From Neobacillus mesonae (GTDB lineage: Bacteria > Bacillota > Bacilli > Bacillales > Cytobacillaceae): a stretch of 57,748 nucleotides of DNA. Below the pieces are notes generated by a model. That model did not search any database, had not been told where the DNA came from, and saw only the letters and a program-made list of their open reading frames with translations. The stretch covers positions 1-57,748 of the forward strand of contig NZ_JAMBNQ010000033.1 in assembly GCF_023715155.1 (NCBI RefSeq). The letters run 5' to 3'. Positions 8,139-17,692 of the stretch are shown here, in pieces. How positions within the stretch are numbered: the first letter of the stretch is position 1; each line of letters starts with the position of its first letter. The translations under genes were made by a program, and so were the position numbers.

Positions 8139-9080
8139 ATGAAAAGAGCAAGACTGATATACAATCCAACTTCAGGACGTGAATTGATTAAACGCCATTT
8201 GCCAGAAATCCTGGAGAAGCTTGAGATTGCCGGTTATGAGGCATCCTGCCATGCAACGACCGGTGCAGGCGATGCTACGAAAGCGGCGAGAATTGCTGTA
8301 GAGCGCCAATATGATGTTGTCATTGCTGCGGGCGGTGATGGAACGATTAATGAAGTAGTAAACGGCCTTGCTGAGCAAGAGTACCGTCCAAGGTTAGGAA
8401 TTATCCCATCTGGTACGACTAATGATTTTGCCAGAGCCCTGCATATTCCGAGGGATGTGGCTTCAGCTGTAGACATCATCACCAAAGGGGAGTTAATTCC
8501 TGTTGACATTGGCCGTATTAATGATAAATATTTTATTAATATTGCCGGCGGCGGAAGGATTACAGAACTTACATATGAAGTACCAAGCCGGTTAAAGACT
8601 ATGCTTGGCCAGCTTGCATATTATTTAAAGGGAATGGAGATGCTGCCTTCCATTAAAGCATCTGATTTGCGGATTGAATATGATGGAAAGCTTTTTGACG
8701 GAGAAGCCATGATGTTTCTTGTCGGACTGACGAATTCAATCGGCGGTTTTGAACGGCTCGCACCGGATTCTTCCATTAATGATGGATTGTTTTCTTTGCT
8801 GATATTAAAAAAAGTAAATCTGGCTGAATTTGTCCGCATCGCCACTTTAGCTATCCGCGGTGAGCATGTGAATGACCCTAGTGTCATTTATACACAGGCA
8901 AACCACATTAAAGTGCAATCCAATTCAAAGGTTCAATTAAACTTGGACGGCGAATTTGGCGGATTGCTGCCGGCGGAATTTTCCAACCTTTATCGTCATT
9001 TAGAGGTGTTCGTACCACTGTCCAACATTCGGGATAATGACCGTCCAACTGATTGGGTTCCTGGAAAAAGATATAGTTAA
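8139..9080 (+). CDS. dgkB: Diacylglycerol kinase DgkB
   Basis: Soluble lipid kinase that phosphorylates diacylglycerol to phosphatidic acid, recycling the diacylglycerol made during lipoteichoic acid synthesis. The sequence has the YNPTSGRE start, the catalytic AAGGDGTINEVVNGL block (GGDGT near residues 64-68), GIIPSGTTNDFARAL, and the C-terminal LNLDGEFGG motif, all typical of the Bacillus DgkB family. The ATG at 8139 has an AGGTGG ribosome site eight bases upstream; the GTG at 8127 overlaps that site. 313 residues, normal length. Monocistronic, with a terminator at 9086-9115. Confidence 0.92.
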   Translation: MKRARLIYNPTSGRELIKRHLPEILEKLEIAGYEASCHATTGAGDATKAARIAVERQYDVVIAAGGDGTINEVVNGLAEQEYRPRLGIIPSGTTNDFARALHIPRDVASAVDIITKGELIPVDIGRINDKYFINIAGGGRITELTYEVPSRLKTMLGQLAYYLKGMEMLPSIKASDLRIEYDGKLFDGEAMMFLVGLTNSIGGFERLAPDSSINDGLFSLLILKKVNLAEFVRIATLAIRGEHVNDPSVIYTQANHIKVQSNSKVQLNLDGEFGGLLPAEFSNLYRHLEVFVPLSNIRDNDRPTDWVPGKRYS

Positions 9081-9085
9081 TTAAA

Positions 9086-9115
9086 AAGGTTCGCTCCTAA
9101 GGCGGGCTTTTTTTA
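9086..9115 (+). terminator. Terminator after dgkB
   Basis: AAGGTTCGC and GCGGGCTT pair with one bulge and two G-U pairs, followed by T7. Confidence 0.65.
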
Positions 9116-9198
9116 TAACAAGGATTTGATTGAAAATTCCTTCAAATTATATGTATAATAAATGACAAGAGTAAAGACAGTTGAAAAGGGGCATAGGA

Positions 9199-9744
9199 AT
9201 GAGGGCGTTTATTAATGTTGATTACACATATGATTTTGTTGCAGATGCGGGCGCATTAACCTGCGGGAAGCCTGGACAGCAAATTGAAGGGAAAATCACG
9301 GCTCTGACAAAGGAGTTTATCGAAAACGGTGATTATGTGGTCTTCGCCATTGACGTTCATGATAAAGGGGATGAATTCCATCCAGAGACAAAACTATTCC
9401 CGCCGCATAATCTGCGAGGAACAGACGGAAGGCTTTTATATGGGGCGCTTCAGAATGTTTATGAGGAAAACAAACACCGCGCCAATGTCGTTTTTATGGA
9501 TAAAACAAGATATTCTGCATTTGCTGGAACAGATCTTGAAATGAAACTGCGTGAACGGGGAATTACTGAGGTTCACATAGCTGGCGTTTGCACTGATATC
9601 TGTGTCCTTCATACGGCTGTTGATGCATATAACAAAGGATTTAAAATGGTTGTTTATAAAGATGCTGTCGCTTCCTTTAATCAGGCAGGACACGATTGGG
9701 CACTGGGGCATTTTGAAAAAACACTTGGAGCTGTGGTTAAATAG
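9199..9744 (+). CDS. pncA: Nicotinamidase (isochorismatase-family cysteine hydrolase)
   Basis: Hydrolyses nicotinamide to nicotinate and ammonia in the NAD salvage path. The catalytic triad is visible: Asp8 in INVDYTYDF, Lys near 101 (MDKTRYSAF) and Cys near 131 in GVCTDICVLHTA; a metal-binding pattern DVHDKGDEFHPE follows the second strand. The ATG at 9199 has an AAAAGGGG ribosome site. 181 residues, normal length. The next gene on the same strand is pncB, which uses the product, so the two form a functional pair although a 310-base gap separates them. Confidence 0.88.
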   Translation: MRAFINVDYTYDFVADAGALTCGKPGQQIEGKITALTKEFIENGDYVVFAIDVHDKGDEFHPETKLFPPHNLRGTDGRLLYGALQNVYEENKHRANVVFMDKTRYSAFAGTDLEMKLRERGITEVHIAGVCTDICVLHTAVDAYNKGFKMVVYKDAVASFNQAGHDWALGHFEKTLGAVVK

Positions 9745-9749
9745 AATTA

Positions 9750-9983
9750 TCCCGCTTACTGGGCAGTAATACTTCCATCTCAAGATGAGTAGTAAATCAA
9801 GCAGCTTGGCGAAAGATCAACTTTATCTGTAAAGTTCCTATCGTGGAAAAACAGCGAAACTAGCCGCTGCTTAAACAAAGGTTTAATTAAGCCAATCGGG
9901 TTTGCACTGACTCTTTATCTGTGTGATAGCACTAAGTAAACTGTACTAAACATCAGCGGGGGATGAAGAAAACCCCGCTGATG
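9750..9983 (+). ncRNA. Structured intergenic element upstream of pncB
   Basis: The gap between pncA and pncB contains consecutive short hairpins: TTACT-GGGC-AGTAA (9756-9769), CATC-TCAA-GATG (9776-9787), AACTTTA-TCTG-TAAAGTT (9819-9836), CAGCG/CGCTG (9852-9869), and a perfect 11-bp stem CATCAGCGGGG/CCCCGCTGATG (9951-9983). It has the look of the interspersed structured repeats found between genes in Bacillaceae. It could be a 3'-UTR element or a leader acting on pncB. The type is not identified. Confidence 0.45.
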
Positions 9984-10054
9984 GAAGTTTCACTTTATTA
10001 ATGATATGATTGTAAAAATAGTAAAAAGCCGTAATAGCAGTTGGAGGACACATT

Positions 10055-11530
10055 ATGAAGCACATTTACCACGATGATAGTTTCGCTCTACATACAGATC
10101 TGTATCAAATTAATATGGCAGAGACGTATTGGAGGGATGGCATACATAATAAACGTGCAGTCTTTGACCTTTACTTTCGAAAACTACCGTTTGGAAATGG
10201 GTATGCTGTGTTTGCAGGTCTTGAAAAGGTTATTCAGTTTATTCAAGATTTCCGGTTTAGCGAGCAAGATTTGGAATACTTGAAAAATGAAATTGGGTAT
10301 AAGGAAGACTTTTTGGATTATCTTAAAGATTTAAGGTTCACAGGCACAATCCGGGCCATGAGAGAGGGAGAACTTGTGTTTGGCAATGAACCGCTTTTGC
10401 GGGTTGACGCCCCGTTAGCAGAAGCTCAGTTAATTGAAACTGCTTTGCTTAACATTGTGAATTATCAAACATTAATTGCCACAAAAGCATCCCGCATCAA
10501 GCAGGTGGTGGGAGATGAACCAGCTGCAGAATTTGGGACAAGACGTGCACAGGAAATGGATGCAGCTATTTGGGGCACACGGGCAGCGTATCTTGGCGGA
10601 TTTGATTCAACAAGTAATGTTAGAGCTGGAAAACTGTTTGGCATTCCTGTCTCCGGGACTCATGCCCATTCGATGGTTCAGGCCTATAAGGATGAATATA
10701 CGGCTTTTCGTAAATATGCAGAATCCCATAAAGACTGTGTATTCTTAGTCGATACATATGATACCCTTCGTCTTGGTGTGCCGAACGCCATTAAGGTGGC
10801 GAAAGAATTAGGCGATAAAATTAACTTTATCGGCATCCGTTTGGACAGCGGCGACCTTGCCTATCTTTCAAAAGAAGCACGTAAAATGCTCGATGAAGCT
10901 GGTTTTAAGGATGCACAGATTTTTGCATCAAGCGATTTAGATGAGTATACAATCGTTAACTTAAAAGCACAGGGAGCCAAGATTAACAGCTGGGGAATTG
11001 GAACAAAACTGATCACAGCCTATGACCAGGCAGCCTTAGGTGCGGTATATAAAATTGTTGCTATTGAAAATGCAGAGGGAAAAATGGAGGATACCATCAA
11101 GATTTCCTCTAATCCAGGTAAAGTGACCACTCCGGGATTAAAAAGAATTTATCGGATTATCAATAATCAGAATAATCATGCCGAGGGTGATTATATCACG
11201 ATGGAAGAGGAAAAGCTTCCTGAAAAACAGTTAAAAATGTTCCATCCGACCCATACTTATATTAACAAAGTGGTGACGGATTTCACGGCAAAGGAACTCC
11301 ATCATGATATTTTTGTGAATGGGGAGATGGTTTACGAAATACCATGTTTGGAAGAATCACGAGATTATTTAAAGCAAAATCTTGCTGACCTTTGGGAAGA
11401 ATACAAACGGATCCTGAACCCGGAGGATTACCCAGTCGACTTAAGTAAAACATGCTGGGATAATAAAATGAAAAATATTAAAGAAGTCAAAGAGAAAGTT
11501 GCTGCTATGAAAAAGGAAGACTATAAATAA
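10055..11530 (+). CDS. pncB: Nicotinate phosphoribosyltransferase
   Basis: Converts nicotinate and PRPP to nicotinate mononucleotide with ATP hydrolysis, the next NAD salvage step after PncA. The 491-residue protein starts with the family hallmark LHTDLYQINMAETYWRDG, has AEFGTRRAQ (about 169) and GTHAHSMVQAY (about 200, containing the His of the active site), and a phosphoribosyl-binding stretch FIGIRLDSGDLAYLS. Start ATG 10055 has TTGGAGGA in front. It belongs to the long Gram-positive form of the enzyme. Nothing unusual apart from the structured element upstream. Confidence 0.95.
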   Translation: MKHIYHDDSFALHTDLYQINMAETYWRDGIHNKRAVFDLYFRKLPFGNGYAVFAGLEKVIQFIQDFRFSEQDLEYLKNEIGYKEDFLDYLKDLRFTGTIRAMREGELVFGNEPLLRVDAPLAEAQLIETALLNIVNYQTLIATKASRIKQVVGDEPAAEFGTRRAQEMDAAIWGTRAAYLGGFDSTSNVRAGKLFGIPVSGTHAHSMVQAYKDEYTAFRKYAESHKDCVFLVDTYDTLRLGVPNAIKVAKELGDKINFIGIRLDSGDLAYLSKEARKMLDEAGFKDAQIFASSDLDEYTIVNLKAQGAKINSWGIGTKLITAYDQAALGAVYKIVAIENAEGKMEDTIKISSNPGKVTTPGLKRIYRIINNQNNHAEGDYITMEEEKLPEKQLKMFHPTHTYINKVVTDFTAKELHHDIFVNGEMVYEIPCLEESRDYLKQNLADLWEEYKRILNPEDYPVDLSKTCWDNKMKNIKEVKEKVAAMKKEDYK

Positions 11531-11600
11531 GGTTCTTGATGAAAAGAATGTGTTTATTTGAAAGAGGTATATAGATTCTCAATAAAATCAAATTGTAGAC

Positions 11601-11637
11601 AAAAGGCACTCGTATGAGCTAATCGGGTGCCTTTTTG
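11601..11637 (+). terminator. Terminator after pncB
   Basis: AAAAGGCACTCG and CGGGTGCCTTTTT pair around a 12-base loop, followed by a T run. Confidence 0.8.
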
Positions 11638-11828
11638 TTATTTTCGGTCTTGTTTGTAAGGAAGTCAATGCTTACAGGAGGTTAGTCACAAATCCTTAAT
11701 TAACTATCAGATTTTTCTGAGTAATGGTATGGTATAGTGGAAGGCGATTTGCATAGACCTCGAAACTTAATTAGCTGGGTGTACTATATATATTTGATTC
11801 TTATTCTATTGAAAGAGAGGAATTAATA

Positions 11829-12806
11829 ATGAAACCGAAAGTAATTGTCTATAGGAAAGTGGATAAGAAGGTATTAGATTTTATTCAAGATACATGCGAG
11901 GCTATTTACTTTGAAAAATTAGATTCAGAAACCTATCCTGAATTCCTTCAAGAATTGAAGGATGCTCAAGGAATATTGGGTTCAGGGCTAAAAGTAGATA
12001 AAGATTTATTAAACCAAGCTCCTCATTTAAAGATAGTATCAAATACCTCTGTCGGCTACGATAATCTTGATATAGCAGTATTGACAGAACGGGGAATTAT
12101 GGCTACGAATACACCGGAGGTATTGAATGACACGGTGGCAGACACTATTTTTGGTTTGCTCTTATCTACAGCTAGAAGAATGCCGGAATTGGATCATTGG
12201 GTTAAGAAAGGCCAGTGGGGGTCAATTCTGGGGGAAGAATGGTTTGGGGTAGATGTCCACCATAAGGTATTGGGTATTATTGGTATGGGTGGGGTTGGAA
12301 CTGCCATTGCCAAAAGAGCCCATTTGGGATTTGATATGCAAATTTTGTATCACAACCGATCTAAGAATGAAAAAGCAGAACAAGATTTTGGAGCAGTTTA
12401 CTGTTCGCTGGATAAACTGCTAGAGCAATCTGATTTTGTATGTTTAATGACACCGTTAACACCTTTGACTGAAAAAATGATAGGAAAAAGAGAGTTTGAG
12501 TTAATGAAAGAGACGGCCATTTTTGTAAATGGTTCAAGAGGGAAAACCGTGGATGAGGAAGCCTTAATCCATGCTCTAAAAACTGGTCAGATTCTTGCTG
12601 CGGGACTAGATGTCTTTTCTCAAGAGCCGGTCCAGCCGGATAACCCATTGCTTTCTATGAAAAATGTGGTGACTTTGCCGCATATCGGCTCTGCTACCTA
12701 CGAAACTCGTTTAAAAATGGCGATGTTAGGAGCGGTTAATTTGGTTACAGGATTACAGGGGAAAACTCCACCTAACTTAATTAATAGTAAAGCAGGGGCA
12801 AAGTAG
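11829..12806 (+). CDS. D-2-hydroxyacid dehydrogenase (glyoxylate/hydroxypyruvate reductase type)
   Basis: NAD(P)-dependent reductase of 2-oxoacids. The substrate domain carries NTSVGYDNLD; the Rossmann fold has GMGGVGTAIAKRA (about residues 157-169); the catalytic Arg (NGSRGKTVDE, about 237), Glu (DVFSQEPVQ, about 265) and His (LPHIGSAT, about 284) are all present. Closest in style to GhrB/YvcT-type glyoxylate/hydroxypyruvate reductases; the exact substrate cannot be told from sequence. 325 residues, normal length. A GAGAGGA ribosome site precedes ATG 11829. It stands alone and converges with the transporter gene on the other strand. Confidence 0.85.
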   Translation: MKPKVIVYRKVDKKVLDFIQDTCEAIYFEKLDSETYPEFLQELKDAQGILGSGLKVDKDLLNQAPHLKIVSNTSVGYDNLDIAVLTERGIMATNTPEVLNDTVADTIFGLLLSTARRMPELDHWVKKGQWGSILGEEWFGVDVHHKVLGIIGMGGVGTAIAKRAHLGFDMQILYHNRSKNEKAEQDFGAVYCSLDKLLEQSDFVCLMTPLTPLTEKMIGKREFELMKETAIFVNGSRGKTVDEEALIHALKTGQILAAGLDVFSQEPVQPDNPLLSMKNVVTLPHIGSATYETRLKMAMLGAVNLVTGLQGKTPPNLINSKAGAK

Positions 12807-12915
12807 ATTGGCATCACCCCAAAATTTGCGCAAAGTTTAAAGGCAAAGAAACCATTAGTAAAATTCCAGAAGATACTAGCTTTGGGCGTGTGTTTTTTAG
12901 GTTATCGTGTCCATA

Positions 12916-12974
12916 AAAAAAGGAAGGCACAAAAGTCATATAGATAATAATTCTATTGACCAGCCTTCCTTTTT
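12916..12974. terminator. Bidirectional terminator between converging genes
   Basis: AAAAAGGAAGGC and GCCTTCCTTTTT pair over a 34-base loop, giving a T run in both directions. It serves the dehydrogenase (+) and the transporter (-). Confidence 0.75.
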
Positions 12975-12992
12975 CAAAATGATTTTATTTAT

Positions 12993-14333
12993 TTATCCTT
13001 TCATAACATAAATAGAAACAATAATAATGGCTACCGGAGCTATATAGCGAATTAAGAAAAACCATAGATGAAATAATCCTAATGAAAAACCACCGCCGGC
13101 CGACAATTCTTCATATAAAGCCGATTTTTTAATTTTTAATGGGACGAAGATCGCAATCAATAAGGAACCAATCGGCATCAGGACATTGCTGACTAAATAA
13201 TCTGCTGAATCAAAGATGCTTCTACCGAAAATGGTAACATCACTTAAGACCCCATAAGACAAGGCGGAAGGGATTCCACAAATAAAAATCGCGATACCGG
13301 TAATCCATGACCATTTTGTCCGTTTCTTAGTATCTCCTTTGGAAATAACAGACACTATAATTTCAAGCATTGAAAAAGCAGAAGTCAATGCGGCAAATAA
13401 AAAGAGCACCAAAAAAGCAACAAAGAAAATCATGCCAAAGGCCATTTTATTAAATACATTTGGCAGCACATTAAATAATAGTACCGGTCCGGCATCAGGC
13501 TTTAATCCGAATGAGAAAACGGCTGGAAAAATGGCAAGGCCGGAGAGAATAATAATAAAAATATTCATTCCAACGATCGACAGTGCCGAGCGGAACAGGT
13601 TTTCTGCTTTTGACAAATATGAGCTGTAGGTGACCATAACGGAGACCCCGACACTCAACGCAAAAAAGGACTGCCCCAATGCAAAAAGAATGGTTTCCGC
13701 AGTGACTTTGTGAAAATCGGGCTGAAATAAAAATGTGACACCTTTCATCGCTCCATCTAATGAAAGAGACCGAATTATAAGGGCAATAAACAGGATGAAG
13801 AGAATCGGCATCATAATTTGGCTTGCTTTTTCAATCCCTTTTTGAATTCCTTTTGCCACAACGATGATAGTAAGAAAAATAAAGATTAACTGAACCACAA
13901 TACTAATGGCAGGATTTGCAATCGTCTCACCAAATAATTGCTGAAACTCGGCTTGATTCAATCCGCTCAATTGCCCGGTAACAGCTTTCCAGATGTAGAT
14001 AATGATCCAGCCGCCAATCACGCTGTAAAATGAAAGCAGTATAAAGCAAGTGATCATTCCCAAATATCCAATCCAATGCCATTTTGAGTCTGGCGCTAAT
14101 GCTTTATATGCTTGAACGGCATCCTTCTGTGTTCTTCTTCCAATCACAAATTCGGCCATCAAAAGCGGTAACCCAAGTATTAAGGTAAACAGAATAAAGA
14201 TAAAAAAGAAGGCTCCGCCTCCGCTCACTCCTGCGATATAGGGAAATTTCCATATTGCACCAAGTCCGATTGCAGACCCTCCTGCAGCTAAAATAAATCC
14301 AATCTTTGATGACCACTGTTCCTGATTTTTCAA
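12993..14333 (-). CDS. Sodium-dependent transporter of the NSS/SNF family
   Basis: Sodium symporter for amino acids or related small molecules. TM1 begins with the family signature [21 protein letters not shown] and the unwound glycine region; about 11 hydrophobic segments are visible, in line with the shorter bacterial form (446 residues) that lacks TM12. A G-S/T-rich TM6 region ([21 protein letters not shown]) also fits. Substrate not predictable. A hairpin at 14366-14404 lies just upstream and a 37-residue membrane peptide gene lies in the same direction before it. Confidence 0.88.
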   Translation of the reverse strand: MKNQEQWSSKIGFILAAGGSAIGLGAIWKFPYIAGVSGGGAFFFIFILFTLILGLPLLMAEFVIGRRTQKDAVQAYKALAPDSKWHWIGYLGMITCFILLSFYSVIGGWIIIYIWKAVTGQLSGLNQAEFQQLFGETIANPAISIVVQLIFIFLTIIVVAKGIQKGIEKASQIMMPILFILFIALIIRSLSLDGAMKGVTFLFQPDFHKVTAETILFALGQSFFALSVGVSVMVTYSSYLSKAENLFRSALSIVGMNIFIIILSGLAIFPAVFSFGLKPDAGPVLLFNVLPNVFNKMAFGMIFFVAFLVLFLFAALTSAFSMLEIIVSVISKGDTKKRTKWSWITGIAIFICGIPSALSYGVLSDVTIFGRSIFDSADYLVSNVLMPIGSLLIAIFVPLKIKKSALYEELSAGGGFSLGLFHLWFFLIRYIAPVAIIIVSIYVMKG

Positions 14334-14365
14334 TGATTTATTCCTTTCTAATAATATTTCTGAAT

Positions 14366-14404
14366 AATAAAAGCCTCCCTGTATTGTATGGAAGGCTTAT
14401 TTTA
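14366..14404. terminator. Hairpin upstream of the NSS transporter gene
   Basis: AATAAAAGCCTCC and GGAAGGCTTATTTT pair with one bulge. It could end a leftward transcript from the small gene at 14530-14643 or act as a leader attenuator for the transporter. Confidence 0.5.
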
Positions 14405-14489
14405 ACAGCATTCAATCTCATTAGATAAAATCTGAATATAATAGTAGAATAACTTAAAATGTTCATATTGTCTAACTTTTCTATACAAC

Positions 14490-14524
14490 AAAAAAGCAGG
14501 AACCACTTTTCGTTCCTGCTTTTG
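14490..14524. terminator. Bidirectional terminator after the small membrane-peptide gene
   Basis: AAAAAGCAGGAAC and GTTCCTGCTTTT form a near-perfect stem with A/T runs on both sides. Confidence 0.75.
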
Positions 14525-14529
14525 AATTC

Positions 14530-14643
14530 TTATTTTTGTCTAAAGTAATCCATGAAGGCGTGGAAGATTTCAATTCCTTGAAAGGTAAGCATGCTTACAG
14601 CTGATAAGGAAAAAAATCCAATTATTAAGTAACGAATCCACAT
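14530..14643 (-). CDS. 37-residue single-pass membrane peptide
   Basis: Short gene with a clear GGGAGGACGAAAAT ribosome site before the ATG. The peptide starts MWIRYLIIGFFSLSAVSML (one membrane segment) and ends in EIFHAFMDYFRQK, an amphipathic tail. It lies upstream of, and in the same direction as, the NSS transporter and has its own terminator. Some NSS transporters have tiny membrane subunits encoded next to them, but this sequence does not resemble the MetS type I know, so a role as partner is only a guess. Confidence 0.6.
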   Translation of the reverse strand: MWIRYLIIGFFSLSAVSMLTFQGIEIFHAFMDYFRQK

Positions 14644-14673
14644 ATTTTCGTCCTCCCTTGTTATGTTTTACTT

Positions 14674-14994
14674 TTATAACTTAGGAGTATGGATTAAGTA
14701 ATTCGATTGATGAAAGATTGGGATTAGAAAGGAGGTATCACGTTTAAAGTTTGTAGAAATGGCAGTTACTGTGATTCGGATTGTGGATAAGATGAAAAAG
14801 ATTACAAAGAAGTTCGGCAGATTGATGGGTTTCTTTTCATCATCCCATTGCGCCTTTACCTTCCAATCATTAAAAAAGATGGAAGTCTTGCTGTCCGGAT
14901 CCTGGTTTGGTGGTGCCTTAGGTATATGGTAAATACTGAAGGCAAGAAACGTCAGGAGCAAACTGATAGCTAAGGTTTTAGGTATCCTCATCAT
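14674..14994 (-). CDS. Small secreted or membrane protein, unknown
   Basis: The open frame extends to 15123, but AAAGGAG followed by ATG-ATG at 14994/14991 marks the real start, giving 106 residues: MMRIPKTLAISLLLTFLAFSIY (signal peptide or membrane anchor), a hydrophilic part with FFNDWKVKAQWDDEKKP, then a second hydrophobic stretch near residue 60-80. I do not recognise the family. Confidence 0.55.
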   Translation of the reverse strand: MMRIPKTLAISLLLTFLAFSIYHIPKAPPNQDPDSKTSIFFNDWKVKAQWDDEKKPINLPNFFVIFFILSTIRITVTAISTNFKRDTSFLIPIFHQSNYLIHTPKL

Positions 14995-15265
14995 TATCCA
15001 CTCCTTTCTATAGGGTTTAGTAATAATCTTATACAATTTTATTATATTTGAAAACAAAAATATTCTGACAAATTTCTCGCCTATTTTGAGCGGAATTTTG
15101 TTATTTGGCAGCCGTCTTCGCAATCTGAAGGCCTTTGTGTTACAATTTTGCTAGTCAGCGGATTGGTTTGAAAGGGTCTATTTTACAAATTTAGCGGTTA
15201 TCCGACGGCGGAGGATTGCCTGCAATATGAGGTATTATTTTGAATTCTGCACGCATTAAGAGAGA

Positions 15266-15505
15266 AGGCGCTAATTTAGGGTGGTTTCATCCGCTAATTA
15301 GAGTAAGCTTTGCGCTAATTGAGGGTAGTTATCCGACAAAATAAAGGGCAAGCGTTAATAGAAGGGTGTTATCCGCTAATTAGAGTAAGCTATGCGTTAA
15401 TTGAGGGTAGTAATCCGACAAAATAAAGGGCAAGCGCTAATAGAAGGGTGTTATCCGCTAATTAGAGTAAGCTATTCGCTAATTGAAGTAAACTATCCGC
15501 CATTT
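15266..15505. repeat. 82-bp tandem repeat (about 2.7 copies) upstream of the rRNA methyltransferase
   Basis: The block CCGCTAATTAGAGTAAGCT occurs at 15291, 15373 and 15455, exactly 82 bases apart, with intervening sequence (GGGTAG, ATCCGACAAAATAAAGGGCA, AGCGCTAATAGAAGGGTG) conserved. CGCTAATT also recurs inside each unit. There is no open frame through it, so it is non-coding. It fills most of the 437-base gap before 15561. Confidence 0.8.
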
Positions 15506-15560
15506 AAAAACCGCACAGCTGCGAAATCCATGCAAACATAATGTGAAAAGGAAGAAATAA

Positions 15561-16934
15561 ATGAGCAGAACATTGCCGATTAATAAAAATGATTATATAG
15601 ATGTAGTATTTGAAGATTTAACCCATGACGGGGCAGGGGTGGCAAAGGTTGACGGCTATCCTTTATTTGTTGCGAACGGCCTGCCGGGTGAAAAAGCAAA
15701 GGTCAAAGTCATTAAAACAGGAAAAAGCTATGGTGTCGGACGGTTAATTGAACTGTATGAAAAAAGCCCATACCGGGTTGATATTCCTGTAAGTGAAAAG
15801 CATAAATATGGCGGCTGCCAGCTGGAGCATATCAGTTATGAAGGTCAACTAAAGTATAAAGAAAACCAGGTGCGGCAGGTGCTAAACCGTATTGGCAAGC
15901 TGGAGAATGTGACTATACACCCAATTTTAGGAATGGAAAACCCGTTATATTACCGCAACAAGGCCCAGGTTCCTGTTGGTGAGCAAGACGGAAAGCTTAT
16001 TGCCGGCTTTTTTAAACCTAGAAGTCATGAAATCGTTGATACGGATGAAAGCCTAATCCAGCTTCCAGAAGTGAATGAGGCTGTTCAAACGGTAAAAGAG
16101 ATTTGCAGTAAACTTGGGATTCCCGCATATCAAGAGGAAACTCATAGCGGGGTCGTGCGCCATATTATGGCCCGGTATGGAAAGCAGACAAGTGAACTCA
16201 TGGTGGTGATCATCACCAGGACAAAGGATATCCCGCAAAAGAATAAGCTGGTAGAGGAAATCACAGTTCGGCTTCCAAAGGTTAAATCAATCGTTCATAA
16301 TATAAATTCCAAACGGACGAATGTGATCCTTGGTAAAAAAACAACGGTCCTATGGGGCAGTGAAGTGATCTATGACTATATTGGAAATGTGAAATTTGCG
16401 ATTTCGGCCTTGTCTTTTTACCAGGTTAATCCTGTCCAAACGAAGGTACTTTATGACAAGGCACTGGAATATGCAGACTTAAAAGGCGAGGAAAGTGTAA
16501 TTGATGCGTATTGCGGTATTGGAACGATAACTTTGTTTTTAGCGCAAAAAGCAAAGAATGTTTTCGGTGTGGAAGTTGTGCCGGATGCGATTGAAGATGC
16601 ACGAAGGAATGCCGAGCTTAATGAAATGGAAAATGTAGAGTTTGCTGACGGGGAAGCGGAGGTCGTCATACCGAAGTGGTATCAGGAAGGAAATGCCGCC
16701 GATGTTTTGGTTGTAGACCCGCCGCGTAAAGGCTGTGACGAAGCACTGCTGAAGACAATCATTGATATGAAACCGAAAAAGGTTGTGTATGTATCCTGTA
16801 ATCCGGCAACATTGGCACGCGATTTAAGAATATTGGAAGATGGCGGCTACAAAACACTAGAGGTCCAGCCGGTGGATATGTTTCCGATGACAACACATGT
16901 GGAAGCGGTAGCGAAGATTATTTTAAATTTGTAA
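15561..16934 (+). CDS. rlmCD: 23S rRNA (uracil-5)-methyltransferase, TrmA/RlmCD family
   Basis: SAM-dependent enzyme that methylates uracil C5 in 23S rRNA. The order is an N-terminal TRAM RNA-binding domain (about residues 10-66), a central domain, and a methyltransferase domain with [16 protein letters not shown] (about 315), [14 protein letters not shown] and the catalytic Cys in [14 protein letters not shown] (about 413). 457 residues, like B. subtilis YefA. Odd point: the iron-sulphur cluster region reads [15 protein letters not shown], with only one cysteine where the usual pattern has several (CPxxxxCGGC). The paralogue YfjO is the main alternative name. A GAAGAAATAA-type weak ribosome site precedes ATG 15561. 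Confidence 0.85.
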   Translation: MSRTLPINKNDYIDVVFEDLTHDGAGVAKVDGYPLFVANGLPGEKAKVKVIKTGKSYGVGRLIELYEKSPYRVDIPVSEKHKYGGCQLEHISYEGQLKYKENQVRQVLNRIGKLENVTIHPILGMENPLYYRNKAQVPVGEQDGKLIAGFFKPRSHEIVDTDESLIQLPEVNEAVQTVKEICSKLGIPAYQEETHSGVVRHIMARYGKQTSELMVVIITRTKDIPQKNKLVEEITVRLPKVKSIVHNINSKRTNVILGKKTTVLWGSEVIYDYIGNVKFAISALSFYQVNPVQTKVLYDKALEYADLKGEESVIDAYCGIGTITLFLAQKAKNVFGVEVVPDAIEDARRNAELNEMENVEFADGEAEVVIPKWYQEGNAADVLVVDPPRKGCDEALLKTIIDMKPKKVVYVSCNPATLARDLRILEDGGYKTLEVQPVDMFPMTTHVEAVAKIILNL

Positions 16935-17692
16935 CCCAATAATAGACTCCTCGAATCAAAAAAACATTTTCGATTCCAGCTGTAAAACAATAATAAACTC
17001 TTCCGAACAATAATAAACACTTCCGATTCAGACTCGATTTTCGTGAAAATAAACATTTCCGATTTCCTGTTCTGATTCAATATCATCCCGGTTTTTCCTC
17101 ATTAGGAACCCGGGCTTTTTTCTGTTATAATTCAATAGGAAATCAATAATAACTCAATAGTTTTATCCTAGCTTAATCATGCTTGAACCCTTACCAATTC
17201 AGGCTTTTTTCAATATTTCACTCAAGTATTTATTCAATAAGAGACCGAAGGTCTAATTCCTTCTTTTCTCAATGTTTTTCTTTATTCCCTTATTCTTCTC
17301 TCCGTTTATCCTTCTTCCAAAATCGGAGATTTCTATTTTAACTAATGAAAAAAGGTGAAAAAATAGTTGGAAAAAGCGGGAAAAATGGTCATTTTTGAAT
17401 CGAAAAAGTTCCAAAATAGGGGTTCAGTCGGAAATTTTTATTTTAACTCGAACGGAAGAATACGGGTTTGAGGTGGGGGATTTGAGAAGGGTTTAATTTT
17501 GTTATACATAGGAGGAAAGAAGAATTTAGTTTGGTTTGTAATATTTCATCTATAATATGGAAAATAGAGAAAAGAGTGCAGTAGAGCATTACGTACTCAA
17601 TCTTAACTCAGTTTTATAGATTCAAGTAATAAAAAGGAGAATGTTCTCCTTTAGGTCTTTTATTTCCTTTCGTATTCAATGTCACCGATAAT
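16935..17692. other. 758-base non-coding region after the rRNA methyltransferase
   Basis: No credible gene. It holds a terminator at 17087-17121 and then A/T-rich text with many CAATA and TCCAAAATCGG words similar in flavour to the repeat families A and B seen further right, but too diverged for me to align confidently. AAACATTTTCGATTCC-like words repeat at 16963-17060 (three copies of an AATAATAAAC..TTCCGA motif). Confidence 0.6.
17087..17121 (+). terminator. Terminator downstream of the rRNA methyltransferase
   Basis: CCCGGTTT and AACCCGGG pair around TTCCTCATTAGG, followed by CTTTTTTC. Confidence 0.7.
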
